64,000 nt of DNA. Source: Sipunculus nudus. Its lineage: Eukaryota > Annelida > Sipuncula > Golfingiida > Sipunculidae. Both the position numbers and the translations under genes were made by a program. Shown here in pieces: positions 60,601-64,000 of the stretch. The first letter of the stretch is position 1, and each line of letters starts with the position of its first letter. The notes beneath the pieces were generated by a model that searched no databases, was not told where the DNA came from, and was given only the letters and a program-made list of their open reading frames with translations. Where the stretch lies: contig CM049309.1 of assembly GCA_026874595.1 (NCBI GenBank), positions 91,596,723-91,660,722 on the forward strand. The letters run 5' to 3'.

Positions 60601-61555
60601 CGGCGGCGGCAGTGGCGGCGCGACCGTGCCTAAACCATAGTATCTCCAGACTATGTCTGGCGATACGATAATTATTTCCCCGACCATTGCGCCTTATTAT
60701 CCGGACATCCTATTAAGGACTCAAAGTTCCATGATCGTCTTTATGATAGGACTGTTGGGGGAGCGGCCATCGTCATGACATTGTCAACTTTTTGAAGTTT
60801 CGCCGCGACTGAGGTTTTGGACCGAGTATCTCCTCCAGTGCTCAAAAAACCTCCAGCTTTTCGTGGACCCTTAAAGGGGATTTACAGTCGTAAGCAACGT
60901 TAAGAGCTCATGCTTCATGTCATCTCAGCGAAAAGTCTCCAAGTGTAAACCACGGCCTTGCAAAGGCCAGAATTTAATTATGTATGACGTGATCGCAAAC
61001 ATTGCCTTTGTTAACGTACTAAAAAACGCAATGATCTGGATTACCGTGGTATCTAAAGACGTTAATTAGCTAAGTGACGAGGAGTGACCTGTATGCATCA
61101 CTACACTTGCCTGCCGCACACAGGTGGGAGATGTGATCGTTTGATACGCCTGACCGATCACAGGCTCTAGGCCTCGTTCATCGCTGTGTCGGCATCTGAT
61201 GTGATATTAACTGCGATCTGGTATCACTGCCAAGGGTTCCAAGCATGACAATAAACGGGATTATGACAATATTCCATGATATTAAACGGTCAGATTTACC
61301 ATTGATTATATAGGAAATGGTTTGGGATTTCAGATTTATGTGACAATAAACGGGATTTTCTATTAACCCATATGACACAAAGTGGGCTCTACTGTATTAA
61401 GTATCCCCAAACCGTACGAACGGCAGATGAAGATCATAGCTTTCCAATCAACACCTACCATAGAAAGGGTCAACTCTTGGAAGCTGTTCTTGCCACAGTT
61501 TGTGTTTGCGGACGATGTCGCCCAGGTCACCCACAAAGAAAGCATCATCTCTCTC
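21459..61555 (-). CDS. ODC: Ornithine decarboxylase gene, 9 visible coding exons, 5' end missing
   Basis: ODC converts ornithine to putrescine, the first committed step of polyamine synthesis, as a PLP-dependent cytosolic homodimer (fold-type III decarboxylase). Coding blocks 61459-61555, 55627-55703, 54757-54929, 52939-53076, 52033-52198, 41959-42118, 41465-41586, 22177-22388 and 21459-21612 join in frame into 432 residues. Numbered from the first visible codon: PLP lysine K35 in AVKCND, H164 in SFHVGSG, glycine loop 202-204 in [10 protein letters not shown]241-R244 in EPGR, D289 in YYVNDG, C328-D329 in GPTCDGLD, Y357 in MGAYT. These match human K69, H197, G235-237, E274-R277, D332, C360-D361 and Y389. 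That argues for an active enzyme rather than an antizyme inhibitor. About 34 N-terminal residues are missing; adding them gives ~466, close to the 461 of human ODC. Every junction is GT-AG. Introns are about 5.8, 0.7, 1.7, 0.7, 9.9, 0.4, 19.1 and 0.6 kb. Confidence 0.95.
21613..22088 (-). other. Last ODC intron / 3' region of exon 8
   Basis: AT-rich and without repeats that I recognise. It is intron in the spliced model, or 3' untranslated sequence if the 22089 stop is used. Confidence 0.5.
22089..22176 (-). other. In-frame extension of ODC exon 8 encoding a hydrophobic tail
   Basis: Reading through the weak GTCTGT donor keeps the frame open for about 29 codons to a TAA at 22089. The extension starts [10 protein letters not shown], followed by a stretch rich in L, I, S and T. 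It would act as a C-terminal membrane anchor, which is unknown in ODC. AT-rich intron sequence can give such a peptide by chance, so I favour intron sequence or a minor intron-retention form. Confidence 0.4.
22177..22388 (-). CDS. ODC: ODC visible exon 8 (active-site cysteine), spliced form
   Basis: Starts [20 protein letters not shown] after the acceptor TTGTGTTTCAG. It continues through [20 protein letters not shown] and [20 protein letters not shown], ending with TG of a split codon before the donor GTCTGT. C328 is the catalytic cysteine (human C360). The split falls at the position of the conserved tryptophan codon of vertebrate ODC. If the donor is skipped, the frame runs on to a stop at 22089 and adds a 29-residue hydrophobic tail. 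The donor is weak, so both ends are possible. Confidence 0.85.
22389..23071 (-). other. ODC 19-kb intron, non-repeat part
   Basis: No element or open frame supported. It contains an A-rich run near 22890-22910. Confidence 0.4.
24840..26270. repeat. Degenerate tandem repeat, unit ~330-365 bp, with ACCTGTACAGGT
   Basis: Units are marked by TACAGGTAAAAACAGGTAAA (about 24855), ACCTGTACAGGTAAG (25183), ACCTGTACAGGTGAG (25535), CCTGCACAGGTAAG (25901) and CTGCACAGGTAAA (26229). Each is followed by further AGGTAAA copies. The 12-bp palindrome ACCTGTACAGGT is the best conserved part. No coding sequence. Confidence 0.65.
26271..30239. other. Right part of the TTAA insert, no gene seen
   Basis: A poly(G) run of 21 at 26874-26894, a 73-bp duplication, and TA/CA microsatellite near 29090-29165. 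A CCGCCAAGGCGG palindrome lies near the right end (30211-30222). Open frames are short and unlike known families. Confidence 0.45.
27347..27492. repeat. Exact tandem duplication of 73 bp
   Basis: The unit starting TCTTAGAGGAAAATTGCACG occupies 27347-27419 and is repeated base for base at 27420-27492. Perfect identity implies a recent event. A repeated peptide in a short open frame is a by-product. Confidence 0.95.
31037..32020. repeat. 687-bp-spaced duplicate core repeat in H1 copy 4
   Basis: 31037-31333 and 31724-32020 are nearly identical at a constant offset of 687 bases. Both contain the peptide frame [12 protein letters not shown] on the minus strand. The spacing equals the H1 core-repeat length (~670-680), so this is an added core unit. 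The frame is not a gene. Confidence 0.88.
34682..36498 (+). mobile_element. P1 (pearl-like) element, complete, ~1.8 kb
   Basis: The 5' end is CTAGAATACGGGTAGTCGAC with hairpin GTAGTCG-ACAAG-CGACTAC, then TTGTATCCGCC. The cores alternate two ~140-bp half-units (period ~280), each opening with GGTGGCGCCACC or a near copy. Then come AGGTCAGAGGTCA (36325-36337) and a CGG-rich stretch. The 3' hairpin is GTATCCGC...GCGGATAC followed by AA. GTATCCGCC and GGCGGATAC are the inverted sub-terminal pair. The flanks give A|T. Confidence 0.9.
36940..40259 (+). mobile_element. H1 element copy 5, nested in H2, with nested P1
   Basis: 5' CAAGGGACCCATGGGTCACG and 3' CAGCTGAGCTAA. H2 sequence on both sides (TCATATGCAA before, AAATACAGCAAAATGG after) joins to match H2 copy 1 near 10305. 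The P1 element at 37503-38957 interrupts it. It includes a 15-base poly(G) at 39421-39435. Close relative of H1 copy 4. Confidence 0.85.
37503..38957 (+). mobile_element. P1 (pearl-like) element, 1455 bp, exact ends known
   Basis: 5' CTAGAATACGGGTAGTTGAC and 3' GGGGGATACAA. The related H1 copy at 24390 has the empty site AAAAGAAAATAATGCC. Here the same flanks are split as GAAAA and TAATGCC, which is A|T with no duplication. About two to three dimeric cores, a triple half-site AGGTCAGAGGTCAAGGTCA (38780-38798), and the 3' hairpin. Confidence 0.9.
41107..41295 (+). mobile_element. Fragment of another hairpin-ended repeat
   Basis: Follows the H2 end directly. The tail CAGACAGGCAAGCCAACGCC is followed by ATAACCCCC...GTTATAAT, which looks like a 3' terminal inverted pair (ATAAC/GTTAT). 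The 5' part is missing or unrecognised. Confidence 0.35.
41465..41586 (-). CDS. ODC: ODC visible exon 7 (YYVNDG motif)
   Basis: Completes a glutamate codon, then encodes [40 protein letters not shown]. The aspartate of YYVNDG binds the substrate amine (human D332). The loop before it is about ten residues shorter than in vertebrates. The acceptor is TTTTCACTTCAG and the donor GTGAGT. The following intron is about 19 kb. Confidence 0.95.
41959..42118 (-). CDS. ODC: ODC visible exon 6 (EPGR motif)
   Basis: Encodes [20 protein letters not shown], then [33 protein letters not shown] plus one base. EPGR binds the PLP phosphate and ring nitrogen region (human E274, R277). The acceptor is GGTATTTCAG and the donor GTGAGT. 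An open frame of 123 codons on the other strand is a shadow. Confidence 0.96.
42119..42931 (-). other. ODC 9.9-kb intron, non-repeat part
   Basis: Holds a lone copy of the H2 head (42760-42790) and a pogo-type TIR start, TACAGTAGATCCACG, near 42491 without a visible partner. No gene. Confidence 0.45.
42760..42790 (+). mobile_element. Solitary H2 5' terminus (31 bp)
   Basis: CAAGGCCTACAAGCCTAATG followed by CGAACCTGTGC, then unrelated sequence. The hairpin and sub-terminal repeat are intact, but no H2 body follows. Confidence 0.8.
42932..45905 (+). mobile_element. P1 (pearl-like) element with ten dimeric cores, 3' truncated
   Basis: The 5' end is TTAGAATATGGGTAGTCATC (variant head). GGTGGCGCC-type starts of one half-unit fall at 43211, 43489, 43767, 44044, 44319, 44597, 44874, 45151, 45429 and 45709, a period of 275-280. 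The alternate half-unit lies about 130 bases after each. The last two units switch to a second subtype (ATTTTTAGTGTATGTT). AGGTCAGAGGTCA lies at 45858-45870. The CGG stretch and 3' hairpin are missing. Short repeated open frames ([16 protein letters not shown]) are by-products. Confidence 0.9.
46110..48730 (+). mobile_element. H2 element copy 4, 5'-truncated, with nested H1
   Basis: H2-type body from about 46110 to 46362 and from 48244 to the end CACAGGTTTGCTAA at 48730. The exact left boundary is unclear. The H1 at 46363-48243 interrupts it. Confidence 0.65.
46363..48243 (+). mobile_element. H1 element copy 6, complete ends, ~1.9 kb
   Basis: CAAGGGACCTATGGGTCACT at the 5' end. A GACGG tract (48149-48189), the terminal hairpin and CAGCTGAGCTAA at the 3' end. 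Contains poly(G) at 47361-47378. Flanking H2 sequence is continuous across it. Confidence 0.82.
48731..49695 (+). mobile_element. H1-type element, 5' end not resolved
   Basis: Ends in CAGCTGAGCTAA at 49695 after a GACGG-type stretch. Cores contain GGTGGCCCCACC. It holds a tandem duplication with 106-base offset (starts near 48799 and 48905). The 5' head was not found; it begins immediately after an H2 3' end. Confidence 0.55.
49696..49846 (+). mobile_element. H2 3' end fragment
   Basis: Matches H2 copy 1 from near 11025 to its end: AAATCCGATAGAGTTTTTCA through CACAGGTTCGTTAA. The preceding H1-type element probably inserted at this point in H2. Confidence 0.65.
49847..50871 (-). other. ODC intron, no gene supported
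   Basis: Unique-looking sequence. A 76-codon open frame (49870-50100, minus) and a 70-codon one (50409-50621, plus) show no family signature and are left uncalled. Confidence 0.4.
50872..51856. mobile_element. pogo/Tigger-like DNA transposon, 985 bp
   Basis: The TIRs are CAGTAGAACGTCGAATATCC at the left and the inverted CAGTAGAATGTTGAATATCC at the right (21 of the first 23 bases match). They are flanked by TA on both sides. TA duplication with a CAGT start fits the pogo/Tigger branch of Tc1/mariner. No transposase frame is seen, so it is non-autonomous. It sits in the 9.9-kb ODC intron, 176 bases from exon 5. Confidence 0.88.
52033..52198 (-). CDS. ODC: ODC visible exon 5 (HVGSG and glycine loop)
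   Basis: Encodes [20 protein letters not shown], then [35 protein letters not shown]. It holds the histidine that stacks on PLP (human H197), the following serine, and the glycine-rich loop that binds the PLP phosphate. The acceptor is GTTGTTTCCAG and the donor GTGAGA. Confidence 0.96.
52199..52938 (-). other. ODC intron, nothing recognised
   Basis: AT-rich, with no repeat or element that I can support. Confidence 0.4.
52939..53076 (-). CDS. ODC: ODC visible exon 4
   Basis: Completes a lysine codon, then encodes [20 protein letters not shown] and on through [18 protein letters not shown] to SVIGV, ending in AG of a serine codon. It aligns with the vertebrate ODC segment from LVLRI to VVGVS. 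The acceptor is CCTTTTTCTCCAG and the donor GTGATT. Confidence 0.95.
53391..54727 (+). mobile_element. H1-type element, 1.34 kb, in an ODC intron
   Basis: Head CAAGTGACCCATGGGTCATG and end CAGCTGAGCTAA. The body is made of several ~150-200-bp degenerate units (AATATGGGTAACAGAGACCT, GGTTATGATTTGTGCCC). One GGTGGCGCCACC lies near 54384. It is antisense to ODC, and its 3' end is 27 bases from the donor of exon 3. Confidence 0.82.
54757..54929 (-). CDS. ODC: ODC visible exon 3
   Basis: Encodes [20 protein letters not shown] and continues through [14 protein letters not shown] and [14 protein letters not shown] to PEA plus two bases of a lysine codon. The NPCKQ and MMTFD blocks are ODC signatures, and this stretch lies in the part of vertebrate ODC that contacts antizyme. 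The donor is GTATGT. The acceptor (CTGAACTTTGAAG) has a weak pyrimidine tract. The 3' end of an H1-type element lies 27 bases downstream of the donor. Confidence 0.95.
54930..55626 (-). other. ODC intron, nothing recognised
   Basis: No element or open frame that I can support in this 0.7-kb intron. Confidence 0.4.
55627..55703 (-). CDS. ODC: ODC visible exon 2 (PLP lysine)
   Basis: Completes an alanine codon, then encodes 25 residues starting [10 protein letters not shown] and ending GTGFDCASK. The lysine of AVKCND forms the Schiff base with PLP in the family. The aspartate of FDCAS corresponds to human D88. The acceptor is TTTAAAATAG and the donor GTGAGT. It is too short to appear in an open-frame search. 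Confidence 0.95.
55988..56133. mobile_element. pogo/Tigger-like MITE, 146 bp
   Basis: The left end CAGGTCAACCTGTCTGTTAG and the inverted right end CAGTGAAATCTGTATAATAA are flanked by TA. Both continue into GACCACC. Most of the element is TIR plus an internal repeat (CTGTCTATTAAGA). Confidence 0.75.
56516..56820 (-). mobile_element. Short P1 (pearl-like) element in reverse, 305 bp
   Basis: Begins TTGTATCCGCTAAGGGGGGA (3' terminus inverted) and ends CCCATATTCTAG (5' terminus inverted). One partial core with GGCGCCACC near 56668 remains. The H1s copy at 7519 gives the empty site ACTTAATATTC. Internally deleted, but with both ends present. Confidence 0.82.
57896..58618 (+). repeat. Tandem repeat, ~150-bp units, possibly a sixth hairpin-ended family
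   Basis: Starts CAAGCAACTTTGGGATCTTG. Units are marked by GACACTCCAAAACMAATCCC at about 57973, 58126, 58275 and 58428, each joined to a GACAGACGGACAG tract. It ends in a hairpin GTCCCC...GGGGAC enclosing CCGCATCTGCGG. The block is absent from the related H1s at 8220-8320, so it looks like an insertion. Two open frames of 158-160 codons on the minus strand are translations of the repeat. Confidence 0.65.
58974..61394. mobile_element. pogo/Tigger-like element split by a P2 element
   Basis: The left TIR CAGTCAAGCCTGTTTATTGT and inverted right TIR CAGTAGAGCCCACTTTGTGT continue into TCATAT; about 20 of 28 bases match. TA flanks both ends. The motif TGACAATAAACGGGATT recurs near 61247 and 61340. 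P2 (59379-60668) lies inside. The right end is 64 bases from the donor of ODC visible exon 1. Confidence 0.72.
59379..60668 (+). mobile_element. P2 element, complete, 1290 bp
   Basis: The 5' end is CTAGATATTTCTT, hairpin GGCACC-GCA-GGTGCC, then GTATCGCCAGAC. There are three tandem cores of ~290 bp (near 59680, 60000 and 60325), each with a GGTGG(C/A)(A/G)CCACC palindrome and TTCAAGGTCAAGG. Then a CGG-rich stretch and 3' hairpin GTATCTCCAGAC-TAT-GTCTGGCGATAC. GTATCGCCAGAC and GTCTGGCGATAC are exact inverted partners. The flanks read AAA|...|TAAT. Poly(C) lies at 59429-59444. Confidence 0.85.
61459..61555 (-). CDS. ODC: ODC visible exon 1 (up to PLP-lysine exon)
   Basis: Encodes 32 residues beginning [14 protein letters not shown] and ending LPRVDPFY plus one base of the next codon. 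It matches the ODC segment just before the AVKCND motif. The acceptor is TTTTACTTTTAG and the donor GTAGGT. It starts in phase 0 with no methionine, so at least one upstream coding exon must exist. I could not find it between 61556 and 64000, which is intron and H2 element. A long open frame that overlaps here in another frame is a shadow. Confidence 0.93.
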
Positions 61556-62959
61556 CTAAAAGTAAAATAAAATATGCTAGTTGGATTGAAAATGTAGTTT
61601 GTGAAGATACATTATACAACTAGAATGGCTTTAATATATGTCCCCCCATCCCCCTTTGGTAATCCCAAAACATTTAGGGTAAAAACATGCACTATCTCAA
61701 AACAATGATTCTTGATTTCAGCATATTTTACCTCGAAGATCAAGGTCATAAGTTTTTGAACTCCCAACGAGATTTTCGCAGAAAGAACTAGTGTGACAAA
61801 TTTGAAGAAAAAAATCTTCAGATCTTCAAAAGATATGGGGGTCATTATCCAACAAGGCCTACAGGCCTAATGCGAACCTGTGCATTGGAAAAATTCAACC
61901 GGTATAATGCTTCAATGCTAGACCATTACTTCTCATGTATATGATCAATGCAAGTACTAAACATTTTGAATAAGAAACAATTACACAAACATCACTGCTG
62001 AAATTCTGGCATGAGTGCACACAACACAAAAATGATTGTAGCTGGCACCACTAGTCTTGAAAACACTGAAGCTATCAGAGATATATACATATACCCAATT
62101 TCATACTGATATATCAAACCCCTCCTGAGAAATAAGCAGGGACACACACTGTGCAAAAAATTATTGTAGGTGGCACCACCAGTCTTGTATAGTACAAAGC
62201 TATTCGTTATGTATAAATATGCCCAATTTCAGGCTGATATATCAAATTCCTCAGCAGAAATAAGCAGGCACATACACTGTGCTAAAGTCATTGTAGGTGG
62301 CGACACCTGTCTATTGAATGAGAAAACCAGAACAAATAGACAGGTCAAAATATCAGGCCCATACATCAAACTTACCTTGTGTCAGATGCATGGGGCTGAC
62401 GAGGCTTAGGTGAGAAAAGGAAGTTACCCCGAGTGAACTGTGACAAATTTGCTGGCTCTGGCTACTGCACTGAGTGAGCTCATGACCTGCACCTGGCTAG
62501 CCTGAGTGAACTTTTGACCTGTACCTGGCTGCACTGAGTGAACTCTGGACCTGTTGCATAATCTGACACAGTTGGCAGTCTGCCAAAGCTATAAATAGAT
62601 CCAGGGTGAACTTTGGTGCCAAATCTGATGCAGTTGGCAGTCTGCCAATGCTATAAATAGAATGCAGCTACTGCACTAAATCTTGACCTATACCTGGCTC
62701 GCTGAGTGAACTCTTGACCTGTTGCCTAATCACATACAGTTGGCAGTCTGCCAAAGCTATAAATAGATCCAGACTGACCTTTGGCCTGTTGCCAAATCTG
62801 AAATAGTAGCCACACCATTGCATAAGCTCACAGATTGGCTCCACATGCAGCTCTGAGGGGCATGACACCCACGAGGTGATCACATGGTGCCCATGAGGTG
62901 TTCATGTCACCCATGAGGTGATCACATGCCTTGTGCTTGGCTGCAGTGATTGAACTCTT

Positions 62960-63367
62960 TTTTTTTATTTTTTTTTAAATTTTTTTGGTGGAGGTAACCA
63001 CCTCCATTTTTTAAATGCTTGCTTAACTAAGTCTATATACAACCACAGAATTTCCATTCATGTTTCAGACTCCGTGACAGGGGCTTGCACACAATGCTCT
63101 GGCGTCAACCAGGCTCGGCGATTCACTCCTGCAGGTCCTGGGTGTGTCTTTTCCCCATTGCTGGGTCATAACACCGAGGAACCCCCGAAAGGCACACTCA
63201 TTTGTGAGTGAAACCCGACTGTTGGGTACAGTCTCCCCATTGGGCCTGCAGAGCATCCACCCTGGGTAGGGGTAGACCGTGAAAAATCTCACCGGCTCCG
63301 CTGAGATTCGAACTCACGATCTCCCGGCTATGAGCCCTGCGCTCTACCCCTGAGCCACAGAAGCTGG
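62960..63367 (-). mobile_element. tRNA-derived SINE, ~408 bp
   Basis: The minus-strand head resembles a tRNA: A box TGGCTCAGGGGTAGAGC, an anticodon loop with CAT, and B box AGTTCGAATCT. The anticodon and T stems have mismatches, so it is not a working tRNA. A ~300-bp body follows, then an A-rich tail (inverted T-run at 62958-62993). A 28-base target duplication (62932-62959 and 63368-63395) matches at 26 positions. It lies within H2. Confidence 0.85.
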
Positions 63368-63669
63368 TGTGCTTGGCTACACTGATTGAACTCTTGACCT
63401 ATATCTGGCAGCACTGAATGAACTCTTGATCTGTTGCCAAATCTTAAACAGTTGGCAGTTTCTCAACCTATTTTATCAAAATATCTAGAACAATAAAAGA
63501 TGCAGTTCTTTCATTGTTAATGGTCCAATAATTCTGCCAAAAATCATTTAAGTAAACTTGAACAAAGGCCATCTAAGAATAATTTTTGTGCAATGTTACA
63601 GAAGTTATAACTGAAACAATAATTTTTTAGAAGAACAGTTTTGCAGTCCTCCGTTTGAAATAGACATAA

Positions 63670-64000
63670 CTAGAATACGGGTAGTCGACAAGCGACTACG
63701 TGTATCCGCCTAAATCAGAGTGGAACGGGTGAGGTGAGGCATGGATTGAGTGGCAAGGGGAAATAGAGTGTTGCATATTAGCATGGATGTCTGCAGCCAA
63801 ATTGTGTATGTAGGTTGCCCCCCTACCACAAAATCCAGAAAGCCGTCCAAGTTGTATACATATGCAAAATTAAAGGCAGATAAGTCAAACCACTACATGT
63901 ATATGAGTGATTTTAGCCCGTGGCAGACAAACAGATGGACGCTGTGCAAAAATGGTTGCACGTGACGCCACCAGTTTTGCGTATGATAAAAAGCTATGTG
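63670..64000 (+). mobile_element. P1 (pearl-like) element, 5' part only
   Basis: CTAGAATACGGGTAGTCGAC with the hairpin and TATCCGCC, then the start of the core. It interrupts H2 at GACATAA|TAATGG (intact in H2 copy 1 near 9690), again A|T. Cut by the window edge. Confidence 0.85.

Larger units (their letters stand above)
61853..64000 (+). mobile_element. H2 element copy 5, runs off the window
   Basis: CAAGGCCTACAGGCCTAATG and GCGAACCTGTG at the 5' end. The site ACACAAAAATGATTG at about 62023-62037 is uninterrupted, so this copy serves as the empty site for two H1 insertions elsewhere. A SINE (62960-63367) and a P1 element (from 63670) are inserted in it. Confidence 0.88.

Noticed and set aside
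63290-63367. tRNA gene (CAT anticodon) on the minus strand.
   Set aside because: Acceptor, anticodon and T stems have mismatches and it is joined to a SINE body with A-rich tail and target duplication.

Overview
The window is nuclear DNA of an animal, most likely a marine invertebrate. Three things point this way: one gene split into widely spaced exons with GT-AG introns, a tRNA-derived SINE, and dense nested transposable elements. Several elements look like the pearl elements (tandem cores, ACGG-type microsatellite, terminal hairpin) first described in oysters and later grouped with Helentron-associated elements. A bivalve or other lophotrochozoan is my best guess, but the phylum is not proven by the sequence.

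Only one gene can be supported: ornithine decarboxylase (ODC), on the minus strand from 61555 down to 21459. Nine coding exons join in frame. The PLP lysine and the other catalytic residues are present. The first ~34 residues, by comparison with vertebrate ODC, lie beyond the right edge. One intron is about 19 kb and another about 9.9 kb, both swollen by mobile elements.

Almost everything else is mobile DNA. I define five families of probable non-autonomous rolling-circle (Helitron/Helentron-like) elements. H1 runs CAAGGGACCC...CAGCTGAGCTAA, with a variant H1s starting CTAGGG. H2 runs CAAGGCCTAC...CACAGGTTCGCTAA. H3 runs CAAGGCCCAG...GGGGGCTAA. P1 is pearl-like, CTAGAATACGGG...GGCGGATACAA. 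P2 runs CTAGATATTTC...GGCGATACGA. All share a layout: C(A/T)AG at the 5' end, a short hairpin, a sub-terminal inverted repeat, tandem cores often centred on the palindrome GGTGGCGCCACC, usually a GACGG-rich or CGG-rich stretch, and the partner inverted repeat at the 3' end. Because families insert into each other, interrupted and uninterrupted copies can be compared inside this window. They show clean insertion at A-rich/T junctions, several resolved to A|T, with no target duplication.

Layout: 1-4.8 kb small foldbacks, microsatellites and an H3 element. 4.8-19.3 kb H1, H2, H1s and reversed P1 elements, including a 698-bp insert with a 9-bp target duplication. 19.3-21.4 kb region downstream of ODC with a relic zinc-ribbon frame. 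21.4-22.4 kb 3' exons of ODC. 23.1-41.1 kb a four-level nest inside the big ODC intron. 41.4-42.1 kb two exons. 42.9-51.9 kb a ten-unit P1 array, H1/H2 copies and a pogo/Tigger-like element. 52-55.7 kb four exons. 55.9-61.4 kb H1s, P2 and pogo-like elements. 61.46-61.56 kb the first visible exon. 61.85 kb to the end an H2 copy carrying a SINE and a P1 element.
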